Below, in pieces: positions 1 to 13,100 of a DNA stretch of 64,000 bases. The notes beneath the pieces are model-generated. The model did not search any database. It was not told the origin of the DNA and was given only the letters and a program-made list of their open reading frames with translations. The first letter of the stretch is position 1; each line of letters starts with the position of its first letter. The position numbers and the translations under genes were made by a program. This DNA is from Ctenosaura bakeri (Eukaryota; Chordata; Lepidosauria; Squamata; Iguanidae): NCBI GenBank assembly GCA_948474755.1, contig CAOLHI010004256.1:1-64000 (forward strand), written 5' to 3'.

Positions 1-189
1 GCATTTCCTATCTGACCATAGGGACATAGCCAGATAATTCTCTAATGCTCCCTACATACTTTCCCCCAGCCACAGATTGGCCACAAGTGGATCCCTGTGG
101 TTCAACACTAAGTTGAGTAGGGGTGCTTTGGTCAACAAGATACGGTAAATAAATGAGCCCAAGAGTAAATCAAACTTGATCTCTCCCTA

Positions 190-345
190 GAAGCCAAGAT
201 GACTAAACTGAGATTGTCATACTTTGGACATATCATGATAAGTCATGACTCATTCGAAAAAGTTGAGGACAGTAGGAAAAGCGGAAGAATGGATTAAAGG
301 TGGATAGACTCAATCAAGGAAGCCACAGTCTTGAATTTAGAAGAC
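190..345 (+). mobile_element. RTE/BovB LINE 3'-end fragment
   Basis: Old copy with the pattern of the BovB 3' end: a segment on the motif GTCATACTTTGGACATATCA, then a purine-rich AGGAAAAGCGGAAGAATGGA stretch, then GATAGACTCAATCAAGGAAG. The same pattern recurs at 3890-4166. Recognition is by recalled consensus. Confidence 0.6.
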
Positions 346-724
346 CAGACTGAAACACTACTATCATTTACTACTTACACATCTCAGCAATTTACAATGA
401 TGTTCTCCTGTTCAAAAATGTGTACAAATTGTGCCTATTAGGCAAAATGGGAAGATGGGTATATTCATTTCTTTTAATTCTCTCGTTCAGTTCTCCCAAT
501 CCAAAAATGCATTTTAAATGTGTATATTTGAGAGAAACATACATCCAGCATATTGGTAAATAAAACATATATGAATGAGGAGATTTCAATATAGTCAGCA
601 AAGCTGCAAGTGAAAATGACTATGCAGTGCAAAATGTGCATGAAGATAATGAATTGTCATGCAAACCTTTTAAAAATTGCAAACTGATGGTCAAACAAGA
701 AAAGAATGTACTTAAGATTAGAGA

Positions 725-814
725 ATGGCCCCTCCTAAACTGCAAACCCCAGGATTCCATAGGATGTTGAAAGTGGAATAATAGCACTATAATCGTCTAG
801 TGTGAAAATGGCCT
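725..814. mobile_element. Palindromic GGCC-TIR element, right half only
   Basis: Carries AACTGCAAACCCCAGGATTC, the arm with ATGTTGAAAGTGGAATAAT and the terminal GTGTGAAAATGGCC. The left arm is missing. Member of the family listed at 40832-41012. Confidence 0.8.
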
Positions 815-991
815 GAGACATAGTCTGAGAACTTCTAGAATAATGTGAGGTCTGTATTTCATTCCATTTATTTTTGTCACTTACACTCCCAGGACTTTGG
901 CAGAAGGAAGAATAATAAATGAATGTCTTATTTTTAACAAACTGTGGCAGAGACATTGGAAGAGCTTGCTTTGAAGAAGAAGAAAAAGGAA

Positions 992-1018
992 ATCTGCTTC
1001 ATTACAGATGAAGCAGAT
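992..1018. other. Perfect 11-bp inverted repeat before the exon 1 acceptor
   Basis: Arms ATCTGCTTCAT and ATGAAGCAGAT flank a TACAG loop, ending about 70 nt upstream of the DPP6 exon at 1088. Confidence 0.6.
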
Positions 1019-1087
1019 CTGTATAGACAGACAAGACAGCTTGGTATTTCTTTCTGAAATGTAGTTTTTCTTCCATTTTCTCAAAAG

Positions 1088-1179
1088 CCCAACAGTAGTA
1101 ACGATAATCTACAGACCATCACATCAGGTGACTGGGATGTGACCAAGATTTTGGGATATGATGAAAAGCAGCATAAAAT
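1088..1179 (+). CDS. DPP6: DPP6 window exon 1 (beta-propeller)
   Basis: Starts in phase 0 after a pyrimidine-rich tract ending AAAAG and encodes PNSSNDNLQ then [19 protein letters not shown], ending with two bases of an Ile codon before a GTAAGT donor. The NSS is a potential N-glycosylation site. [11 protein letters not shown] is a strong DPP6-type match. The preceding exon is not within 1-1087. Confidence 0.93.
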
Positions 1180-4100
1180 GTAAGTAGTATCTTCTTCTTC
1201 TTTTTAAGTACCAAGAAAGCTTTCACCTTTCCAAAGGTCAGTGGTGATTGCTTGCTATTAATTGTTGATTTGTAAGCAGATAAACTGTACCACTAGAGCA
1301 CTTATGTGGATTGAGACCTGTGGAATCTGGGCTGAAATATGGAAACTAAATACTGTTTACATTAATTGGCTAAATCTGAAGGTCCTGTTGGTGAAATGGG
1401 CATAAGAATCACATAGCAATTATAAGGGCTCTCCTGCCCAAAATATTTTTTGGGGAATTTGGGAAGAGGGTTTGCAAGACAAAGCCCACAGTGAAATTCA
1501 TCACATCATCATATTATTTTATATTATCAGGATACTGTATAATATCAGAACAAAAGACTACAAGGGATTTTGTATATATCTTTCATATCTATCTATACCT
1601 TTGACAAAGCTTGGAAAAGTTATTTCTTTAAACTACAGCTCCCACAATCATCAAGCCAGTATCAAGCCAGCTCTTACATTTCTGTTACTGGACATATTGG
1701 AAGGAAAGAGGACTTACAGAAGCATGTAAATTTTGATGTCTTAAAGAAAATATGTAAAGGCATTTTACAATGTAAAGCTTTGTATGTAACATCAATGTTT
1801 CTTTGGGGTGGGGGCTAACGTTATGCACATATGAAATTTCAAAATCATCAGGGGTGTGTGCGTGCGCGCACGCGCAGTCAGGCTTCCACATTTGCAGGTT
1901 TTACATTCATGGATTTGATTATCTGCAAGTTTCTCCAACCCCTGCCCCCCCACCTCAGGTGCTTCTTTCCGGGGGGAACATTCCTTCTTAGTGGCTCCAA
2001 TCAGGCTGCGCAGCTCTTTAAAAACCCACCTCAAGTCCTTTTCCTCCTCTATCAGCCACCACCTGGCCAGCCAAGGACAGCTCAAAGCCTGATTTCTCAG
2101 CACCGCAAGGCCTCTCCCAAAGCTCTTCATATAACCAAGGAAGGAGGTGGGCAAGAGAGAGGAAGTACAGGAACACCAATCCGACCATCTCCTTTCCCTG
2201 ACCTGGTTTAGGCCCTGGGTGCCCACTCTCCCCATCTGTGCTTTCAGCCCTATTCCCACAGACACACAAATTTTGACATTTGCGAATTTTTCACTTTTGC
2301 AAGGGTCTTGCGCCCCTGATCCAAGTGAATGTGGAGGGCCAAGTGTGTGTATAATGTATATGTGTGTGTGTGTGTGTGTGTGTTTATATGGAGGAGGGAG
2401 AGAGAGAGAGAGAGAGACATCTCTACATACATATATCAGTGTAAAATCAGCACAATGGACAGCTGTTCTGTATTCCTATTGCTTTTATAGCTGTTGAAGA
2501 ATATTAATAAGATTCTTTGTTCATTTCTTCCTGACAGCTGGGATGCCGCTTCTAATTTTCTGTATTTAATTGCATGTAACTAGTCATTTCCATATCTTTA
2601 TGACAAGCGTATCGCATGTTCCATTGCAATTTCTGGGCACATTGCACTTTCTGTGACAGCTATCTTCAAATGTGAAAAATCCGCATGAGATCTTTGTTGC
2701 GCTGCCACCACTGGTGCTACATATATTTTGTTTACTAAAACACATTTGGACAGAAGTTTCTTAGGGATTCCAAGCAATCTATGTAACTGCAAAACAAGCC
2801 AATGCAATGGTACAAATGTGGGAAACAACGTGGGGGTGGGGGTGGGGGCAGAAGAGTACAGTTTGAGTCAGATCTTGAAAAAAATAATTTTTTGCACCAC
2901 AACTACCAGAACATCCCAGCCAACATGGCCAGCGGCTGTAGCGGCTGAGGAACCATGAGAGTGTATTTCAAAATATTTTTTTGAAAGCTCTAGGTTGGGT
3001 CCAAACTAATTTGCCTCATCATTTAGTGCCAGTAAGATCAACTGGACTTTAAATTAGTGATAGCTAAGTTCATTTGAATCCAACTCCTAACAATATCATT
3101 AGATCTTGAAAATGTGTTCTCTGTGATTGCAATTCCTTTACCATCATGTGAACTGTTCTGGAAATATCTGTTGAAGGGTTGGTTAGATATTAAGTAATCA
3201 AGGTTGCAATCCTGCAGTTAGTCAGCCAGCACCAAACCTGCTGTAGGATTCTGTGGAGGTGCTGCTTTGTTGATAAGAGGCACATACCTGCTTAGAAGAG
3301 CTCCCACTAAGCCAGCAGAAAGTTCTGTTATTAAATGTATTGCTGGTGGTGTTTCTGCAATGATAGGAAGTAAAAAGGAACTTGCTAGGGGAAGGTCAGT
3401 GTAACCGCAGATCTCTTTGGCTCAAAGCTCCTATACTCCCCTATGCACCCCAAAGAAAGGGTAAAAAATGGGTATCCCTTATCCTTACCATTTGTCCTGG
3501 GCCATTTCTACACTAAACTGTTATAGTGCTATCATTCCACTTTCAACATCCTATGGAATCCTGGGGCTTGTAGTTTAGGGAGGGGCATTTAGAATTCTGA
3601 ACCAAAGATCTCTTTGGCCTCAGTAAACTACAAACCCCAGAATTCCACAGGATGTTGAAAGTGGAATAACAGCACTACAGGAGTGCAGGACAGAAATGGC
3701 CCTGGTTGACATGAGCAGGTAGAACTTCAGAAGTTGCATTTCCTCTGCCATAGAATCTTTCTACCACTACCATAAATTGGTCTGAAAACTGTGTGTTCAG
3801 AGGACTAGTGACCTCCTTTTTAAAAGTATAAAAACGGAAGTAATCTAGATTTGGAGTAAAGTCTAAATACGAGGGAAGGTTTTTTCTCATGCGTATGAAG
3901 CTTCTAGACATATCACGCAGTGCCATGACTGGCTAGAAGAGGCAATAATCCTTGTCAAAGTGGAACATAGTAGAAAAAGTAGAAAAAAAGTAGAAAAAAA
4001 AGAAGACCATATTACAGGTGGATAGACTCAATTGAAGAAACCACAGTCCTGAGTTCACAAGAAGTTAACAGGGCTGTCTGTAAGAGGGCAACTTGACGGT

Positions 4101-7100
4101 CTCTCATTTGTAGAGTTGCCGTACATCAAAGTTGACTTGACAGCTATTAAAAGCAACAGTGAGGCCTATGGGGCATATCTTTTCCACCTCTATATTGCAA
4201 AAAGTTTAGAGTAACATTTCATTCTTGCATTCGTTAATATTATTATTTGTCTATTAGTGTTGGTTTATTGTGGCCTTACTGCTGCCTTTAGCTTGTTACT
4301 ATGGTTTCATGATTAGGAATTCTGCTTTCATGTTGGTAAAATGCTTTTCAGAGACTCCCTTTTTGTAGGTGAAAAGTGTGGGGGGTTAATTTTAAATAAA
4401 TAAATATCAATGCAGGTAAGGCAGTGGAAAGAAATGTTGCAACTAAAAATCTAATTACATTTCATGTTCCTTTTATTTTAGCTACTTCCTCAGCACAGAA
4501 GAGTTACCAAGGACACGACATTTATACAAGTATGATTTATTTTAAGTGAAAAGACCATTCTCAGGTTATTTCCTTGAAACAAGTTGCTGTTGGTTCTTCT
4601 AACACCTGGGCAGATTCCCTGAAAAATGAGCCCAAAGCAAATACATGCCAACGTGTCACGAAAAGCAGGGCGAAGACTTCACAGTCCCTTTCCCAAAGCT
4701 TTGCTCTTGCTTGAGTTGAATTGACTCTTGGGTTCGTTTGATTCTTGAAAAAATTAGTCAAAACTGGTATGGAATGATTTTTCCCAGCAGCAACAACAAC
4801 AAAAAAAGAGGAAGTTCATTATAAAGATTTGAAAAACAAGAAGGATTTGTCATTTTAGCTGTCATTTGACTTTAGATTTTAAAGTCTAAAGCACTATGTT
4901 TTAGTCAAAACAAACCAATCCTAAGAATCCTGCTTTTTTTTTTTTTTTCAGGAGGATGGCAGGCTGATTAAACATTGTTAAGGATACAGTCCTCAACATG
5001 TTTGTTTAATCAGACTGAAGAGTAGTATCTGTCTGCCATGCTTGGGGTTATGGCCATTTCCACACTACACTGTTTACAGTGTTATTATTCCACTTTCAAT
5101 CTCCTATGGAATCCTGGAGTTTGTAGTTTAGGGAGTGGGATTTAGAATTCTCAGCCAGAGAGCTCTTTGGCCTCAGTAAACTACAAATCCCAGAATTACA
5201 CAGGCTATTGAAAGTAGAATAATAGCACTATAACAGGGTAGTGCAGAAATGGCCTATGATATGTGTGCATACTTGTTACGATAGTTAAATAGGGGTGGCC
5301 AACTGCCTTTGCACTTTGCTTGAGAATCACCCAGAGGTATCTAAGAGAAGCAGAACTGTTAGCGGAGTAGGCTGTGATCCAGAAAAGCAAATTGAAAACT
5401 GTTTGGCCTTCTACCTTTGTGCCAGAGTGATGGGTGGTTGAATTATATATGGCCCCTGATGTTCTGCATTGATGGAGATACTCATTCTAAATTATTAGCT
5501 GTCATTCAGGGTCTGGGACCTGACTTTCACTTTATGTCTAAGGAAAATGGTATCCATCAATTCCTTTTAAACCTGTGTAATGTCTTGGGCTCAAAATTTC
5601 ATTTCACCAAGTTCTGTTTTGCCCTTTGAATGATGATGATGACAACGATCACATTTATAATATTTATATCCCAGGGTAGAAAAAATAAAACAAATACAAT
5701 TGAACGCACTTAAAAAAGACACAGGCAAAAAATGTTAAAAGCTGTGGTTGACAAGCAATTGAACTATCCGCAGAATTAATACAATTTAAAACAAACCTAT
5801 TTAAAAAGAGAGTAAGAATCAGCAAAATACTATTAAAATCCCTCTCAATCAATTCCTAAAGCCTGCTGGAACAGAAAAGTTTTCATTTATTGACAGAGGT
5901 GTTGTCAGCTGTACTGATGCTGAGAATATGAATTTCTCCACCCTCTGTTATGGGCCCTGGACCCCTTCATTGACTGTTACCAAAACAGGGAGAATCATGC
6001 TTTTAGATGACTCCAGGAAAATAGTGATTCTCATCAAAATACATCCCTGCCAGAGTTGGCCAGTGAATCTGCAAGGGCAGTACTTTGGTCATTGCAGAGC
6101 AAGAAAGAGAATGCCAACCTCCACAACAACTGAAAAGAAAAGGTGCATGCAGATGGAAGGTGGACTTAAAACTTGTGTATATTCTTAATAAAATGCCAGC
6201 AAATTGTATCATAGTCAGAGCCCTGTATAATTCCCAGGTAGGTGAGCTGGAGGAAACCTAGATGCTGACTGTCCAAGATGCTCTAATCAGATAAACATGG
6301 CTGTTAGAAGCAGTGTAGGTTTCTCGATATTTATTCATGTGTTATTTTCTTCTTTTCAGTGCCAGCACTAAAGGGAACTTCAACAGGCAGTGTATCTCCT
6401 GTGATTTGATTCAAAACTGCACGTACTTCAGTGCTTCCTTCAGCCACAACATGGCATATTTCATATTGACCTGTGAAGGTAGGCTCCATGTGGCATCCAG
6501 GAGATATTTGATCACTGTTACAAACCAAGCAAAGTATGGAAAGGGCAGGCTTATTACAAAACAGCACCAATAATTAATTAATGTACTGATGCTTTAAAAA
6601 TGTACAGGTGCTTTCAAACACCTGGCAGACAGCTGATATGGGAAAAATTGAATGGTTTATGGTGACCCACGCTTCTATGATATGTGAAGGTAAAGATTAT
6701 TAGTAGAAAATAAGAGTGAATGTCATGCTTCCTTTCCTGCTGACCACAAGCAATAAGCCTAATGACAAAAAAGCACCTGCTCACCCTCTGTGCATAATAA
6801 GCAGCTTTTTTTCTGGTCATCAAAACATAAAACTTCTATTTGCGAATCTCTTGATGTCTAGATTTCAGTGCCATAATAAGACATAACAATATCTTGCCTA
6901 TTTTCAAGACAACTTGAGTGCAATCGGTGTTCAACTTTTTCGTGGTTGATCCTTCATGCATTGTTTGTTTGCTTATTTGGAGATTCAGGAAGATTGTGAT
7001 GTATGACCTTCATAATAGCTATGCTTTGCTGGCGTTTGGGCTTGAATTCAAAGTCCCCTATTTTATTTGGGATTGGACTCTTTTAATTCACTGGGACCTA

Positions 7101-10100
7101 CTTCTGTGTTTGCATGGAGAAGACAAAGGAGTTGTTGCTGGAAGTAAGGTACTGTATAATGTGTGGCCATTGGATGTTGCTCAGGACAAGTCAAAACAAC
7201 TTTTTCTTCCTTATTCCTGATTCATAACACATAGAACTTGTTAGGAAAAAAATATATATACTTGCTGAAGGCTTAGGATTTATAGAGTGTGCCCGTAGCT
7301 ACAGATTTCTCACTCTTTGAAGTGTGTTCTGAACATTTAAATTATTCACATTTTGCTTTATGGGAAATGACTAGTAGCTTGTGATCTCCTTGCAATTGTG
7401 TTGGACAAAGTGAGGGGGATACATTTATGTACCACTAAGCCATAGCTCTCTATTATCTCTTGTGCCGGGCCATGAAGTCCTGTGTAACTCTCAGCTAAGA
7501 AATCCAAAATCGAAGTGCCACCATGTGCCCTTGTGATACCTGATATTGCCTTTTAATTTAGTCTCAACCTTGCCCTGGCAACAGTAAAAACAAATCAAAT
7601 GGGACAAAGCCGCACAGACAAGATCAAATGTGGGCTCAAGTATCAAGAATAATATATTGTTGCTGCAACAAGCAGGCAGCTCAGAAACTCCTCTGTACAG
7701 AACAATTTCCACCCCAGCCTGCTCTAGATCAGAATCCATCTTCTACCTAAGCATTACATTAAAACTCTTGCCTGTGAGTTAGTGGTGGGAGTTCTTTATA
7801 TGTTAAGCCATTGGATAATATTTACTACTTTGTCTTATACGATACCCTCAGCATCACCACAGGGCTGATTATGATTATTGTTTTTCTTCTCCTTTGTGTA
7901 CTCCTCCAGCAGGAGAATGTAATTAGTGCTAAAAGGCAAATGGTGACCTTAGGTCACTTCTTGTACCTTGGGAAACTTAAATTGGCTTTTGATGTTTTAA
8001 AGCCAGCCCAGACAAAATCACTGGGCTGCATTTTACATTATAATGGATGTCTCTTACACATTTGCATTTGCTAGCACCTCTTTCTGGAGGCATAGTACTT
8101 TTAATTCTGAAGGATGGATCTTGAGTCACTATTATGGATGGTTCTTGCATCAGAACTCCCAAAGGGAGTTGCAAAAAGGATACATTTCTTTTTTCATTTT
8201 TATCTGAGCACTACCAGGATAAAAAAAGAACAAACTGGAAGTCTCTTGCACAAACTCTAGCTGTCTCAAGTGCAATTCTTCCAGATAAATATAGGATATT
8301 AACTAGCTCACTTCATTTTTTTTAAAAAAAAAAAAGAACATCTGTTATGTCACCCTTTAACAACATAGTTATTAAAGCAGATTGTGATTAATTTAAATTG
8401 TCACTTGTGAGGATGTCGGCATTCCATTACTGCTTCCTCTGAGCAGACCAGTCATTTGTATGTTATAAAATATTTCATTGTAGTGTGAAGCATCATTAAT
8501 TTAATATAAATTACATTTAATTGCTCACTGACATGCGAAAACAAGGGAAAAAAAGAATGGGAAATAGAGAAAAGCAATTGGTGGCTTTCAGTTTACAATG
8601 ACATTTACATGGCATGAAGGTTACTCCCATGTCTCCATGTAAATAACCTAAATGGGTGATGCTACAAAAGAGCAGTCCTGTTGGCTTACCATACACATAA
8701 ATATTGACAGAATTATAGGAAATGTGAGGGCAGAGCAATGCAAGTACTGAGCCAAGCAGTTCATCTGAGGGCAAAAAATGTATTGCATAATTTTCCAACT
8801 GTATGCAGGTAAATGAAACAAAACAACAGCTTTCAGACTGTCTAACTTAAGATAAGTTTTTCTACATCAACTTGTCTGTCGTTGTTGTTGAAACTCTGGG
8901 ATGTGTTCTCGGAAACACAGCCAAATAATTCAAAACATTGTTGCTAGTTTTGCCAGATTTTCAAAATGACAAGGGACAGTCAAACTCCATGACAGTCAGG
9001 AAGCAGATATTAGCAAGTTTGCATTCTACCATAATATCAAAGGAAAGTATTGATTTCGGTTCACGTAGCCATGAATTGCTCTATGAAATCAACATATTGT
9101 CCACATTCATAAATTACATGATGCATACACACATTTCTTTATGAAGGGCCCGCACCACAAACTATGATATCTTTTGGCATCTTGTTCAATCAATATACAA
9201 GGAAAAGCTTTCAAGCCTTCAAATAAGGGGCATCCCTTATAGTAAGGGACACCTGGTGGTCCTATAAGGGATGAGCTTTCCAGCCCTCAAATAGGGGATA
9301 TCAGTTAGAATAACAAACACCTGGTAACCCTATCCGGGACTGATTCTTTTGTGCACTTGAGCTCTGATGTCCACCAGCTGAAGACAGGTGTAAAACTTCG
9401 ACCTCAAAAAGTTAGACATACAATTGCAAAAGAAGGTGTCCCAATCTGGGTGAAGAGTGGGACATATAAAGGAAGGGAGGGATAGGAAACAGAGGACATT
9501 GCCACACTAGCTTGTTATAGTGTGATTATTCCACTTTCAACATCCTATGGAATCCTGGATTCAAAGGCCCCTCCCTAAACTGCAAACCCCAAGATTCCAT
9601 AGAATGTTGAAAGTAGAATAATCGCACTGTAACAGGCTAGTGTGGGAATGGCCAGAAATTTCCAGAAGGATAAACATGTTAGTCCATTGCAGCAAAAACA
9701 ACCAAGTGTCCTGTGACATTTTGAAGACTAAGAACTTGGCATAAGTTTTCATAGCCTTCAGCCCACTTCGTTAGATAAATCTAGATGGAGCAGATTGCAA
9801 TCCAAGCTTATGCTACATAAAATTTGTCAAGTCTAAAAGATTCTCAAAGAATCTTGGCTGCTTTTGTGAAAAACAGGCATTGGATTAGGTAGACCTTGAG
9901 TCTGGCCAAGTAGGACTCCTTCTTGTGTTCTCACATATCCTCACATAGGATTATAGTGAGGATTGTAAATTAGTCTAACAAGATAGTGGATGATTAAGTA
10001 AAGTAACTGCCTTCCATAGCTATGTAGGGATTTAAACTTGATTCTCAAAGTTAAGGCTTAATTTCTTGTCACTGGCCTCTTTTTAAAAAAAGCAACAAAA

Positions 10101-13100
10101 ACTGGCAGTTGTTAAGGTTGCCAGAGTGAAAACTAGAGTAGAGTCCTCTATCTTTAATGGTTGTATAGGAGAGGGAATTTCAGCAGGTGTCGCTTATTAC
10201 CTGATTGCATGACAAGTATCACTGGCTGAATTCCCTCTTCTCCCCAACCATTAAATGTATAGAAAATGTATAGAAAAATGTTTCGAAATACATGCTAAGT
10301 TGTTCGCCGCCTCGATCCATATGGAGAGGCGGGATATAAATAAATAGATAAATAAAAAATGTACAAGACTCAGTTGTAGTTTTCACTTTGGCAAGATGTG
10401 CAGTTTTTGCAGCACAAGCATAGAATTCATAAAATTGGAAGAGACCCCAGGGGCCATCGAGTCCAACCCCCTGCTATGCAGGAACACCCATCAAAGCATT
10501 CCCAACAGATGGCCATCCAGCCTCTGCTTAAAAACCTCCAGAGAAGGAGGAGACTCCACCACACCCTGAGCCAGCATATTCCACTGCCGGACAGCTCTGA
10601 CCATAAGCAAGTTCTTCCTGAGGTTCAGGGGAATCTTCTTTCCTGCAGCTTGAATCCATTGCTCCTTGTCCTGGTCTTTGGAGCAGAAGAAAACAAGCCT
10701 GTTCCCTCCTTGACATGACATCCCCTCAAATATTTAAACATGGCTATCATGTCCCCTCTTAACCTTCTCTTCCGCAGACTAAACATCCCCAGCTCCCTAA
10801 GGCGTTCTTCATAGGGCATGGCTTCCAGACCCTTCACCATTTTGGTCGCCCTCCTCTAGATACGTTCCAGCTTGTCGATATCTTTCTTGAATTGAGGTGC
10901 TCAGAACTGGACACAGTATTCCAAATGAGGTCTAACCAATGCAGAATAGAGTGGTACGATTACCTCCCTTGATCTAGACACTATAGTCCTATTGATGCAA
11001 CCAAGAATCGCATTGGCTTTCTTGGCTGCCTCATCATACTGCTGACTCGTGTTCAGATTGTGATCTACCAAGACTCCGAGATCCTTTTCACATGGACTGC
11101 TATCTGCCCAGAGAGGCTGTGTTAGAGATGCTGTTTCTCTTCTTTCCGGAGCAATAGTTAACCACCTTTTGTGAGGAGAAGGAATGACTGTGAATCCTGT
11201 TTTAATTTAGTTGTGCAGATTTGCTCTAAATCAGAGGTGTACATTTTGGCTCTGAGAGCAGCAAGTGATACTACCGTATTTGCTGGCATATAAGATGTAC
11301 CTTTTTCCAAAAAAAAAAAAAACCCTCTGAATATGGGGTGCGCCTTCTACATTGGCAAATACGGTAACCCTAAAAATACGTTGGGAGGGAGGGGGAATGG
11401 AAGCAGTTCTCCCTGCCCAGGCAAAACAGGAAGGAAGAGGGTGGGGGAAGCCTGGTGCAGCATTCCTTACCTTCCCCTCCTCTCCTGTGCATTTTGACTC
11501 TGCTGGGAGTTCTCCTTGCCCAAGCAAAACAGGAAGGGAGAGGGTAGGAGAAACCTGGTGCATCACTCCTTTCATTCCCCTTCTTTTCCTATGCATTTTG
11601 CCTCACCAGGCAACTAAAACATTTTTCCTGAAAAATAACCCTTGAAAAGTGGGGTGCATCTTATATGCCAATGCATCTAATACACCAGCCAAAACGGTAA
11701 CGCAGGGCTCATTGGAAGGAAGTAGAAGGCTTTTTTTCTACTACATATAAATCTCTAGGAGTGGCAATGGAGAACCTCCTCTAGCAGCCCTGACACATGT
11801 GTTCTTTCCTCACTGTATGAAATTGGTGAAGAATCAGTGTGGGGAGTAGCTAGGGGCACTTAGCTAATGACGCACAGTCTGCAGCTTTTGTACCCTGGCC
11901 CTCAGTGGTGCAATTTTCTTCAGAATCAATAAATGATCATAGCAACTGTGTCCCTGTGGTGCCCCGTGTAATAAAACTGAAGAAATCTGAAGGTGGTACA
12001 GCACACATTTTGGGAACAGGAGGGAGGGGCAGTGTTTACTTCTAGCTTGATGAAAGACCTTGGCTGAACTCATTATTCTTGAGTCCTTAAGTGCAGATGT
12101 TCCCATCCCTCAAGATTTAGAGCTTTAAGAAGAGCTCTATCTTTCACCTTCTGTGCCAGCTGGACTCAATATTAGGTTTGTTGTTTTCTAATTCAAGGGA
12201 CCTGTTTAAATTCTGGCAAATGCTGCAGGAATATTAAGGATTTATTGGAGGGAAAGAACCCATTCAAAGAGGGAAAATAAGATTCAGTGCTTATGATGTA
12301 TTATGTATGCTTAGATTGAATAAGATCCGAAAAGTCTTAGGTTTTCCCTTCTTCTGAAACATAAAATGTCACTATGCAGATGATCAGCAGTATGTAGACA
12401 ATCAGATGATTGTTTATGTGATCCGCAGATTTTATAAAGCAAGTGCTGAGAACTTGTTTTTTCAGCTCGTTTTATTTCTGAAAGGAGGTCTTGGTTGTAA
12501 AGAGTGACTCCAATCCAGAGAATAATGAACAGGAAGTGATCATAAAAAGATATAAGGGAATCTCGTAGCACCTTTGAGACTGAGAAAAAGACATTTCTAG
12601 CATAAGCTTTTGTGGCCTCCAGTCATCAGATCCATAAAGTGGACGTTCTGTAGACAGACACGTATACCAAAGAGTGGTAGGCATAACGAGTACTTAAAAG
12701 GATAAAAGTGGGACAGGTAGGTTCAGCTGTCACTATTTTGGCTTATAATATAAAACCTGTCAAAAAAAAAAAATATTGACAGAGTTAAATCGAACTGGAA
12801 AATAAATATTTATTAGTTGCTGTTGTCTCCTACTTTTCTTCCAGTAAGATCAAGTGTGACATACATGACTCTGCTCTTCTTCATTGTATTTTCAGAAACT
12901 TTGTGGGGTAGGTCAGGCTAAGACAACAGGACGGACCCAAGGCCACCCATTGAGTTTCATGACTCATTAAGGGTTTGAACTTGAATCTCTCCTAGTCCAG
13001 ACCTCTAACCATTGCACCATGTCCCTCCAGTTGTAGGGAAAGCTATCAAAGGCCCAGTGCAGCTATTCCAAGCTCTTCTTATCAATGAATTTTCAGCAGT

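Larger units (their letters stand above)
1..1087 (+). other. DPP6: 3' end of an upstream DPP6 intron
   Basis: No coding exon is recognised. It contains a BovB-like fragment (190-345), a half palindromic element (725-814) and, just before the exon 1 acceptor, a perfect 11-bp inverted repeat (992-1018). The rest is AT-rich and unremarkable. Confidence 0.7.
1180..4481 (+). other. DPP6: DPP6 intron 1180-4481
   Basis: Holds a TIR-bounded element with simple repeats (1881-2340), a purine-pyrimidine tract (1854-1876), GT and GA repeats (2357-2417), a palindromic element (3500-3701) and a BovB 3' end (3890-4166). I see nothing recognisable in about 2420-3490. Confidence 0.8.
4530..6359 (+). other. 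DPP6: DPP6 intron 4530-6359
   Basis: Contains a palindromic element (5052-5254) and a degraded LINE tail (5648-5900). No other feature is recognised. Confidence 0.8.

Noticed and set aside
1792..2265. 157-codon minus-strand open frame
   Set aside because: Lies within the TIR-bounded element at 1881-2340. Its plus-strand counterpart is also open, reflecting composition and not coding.
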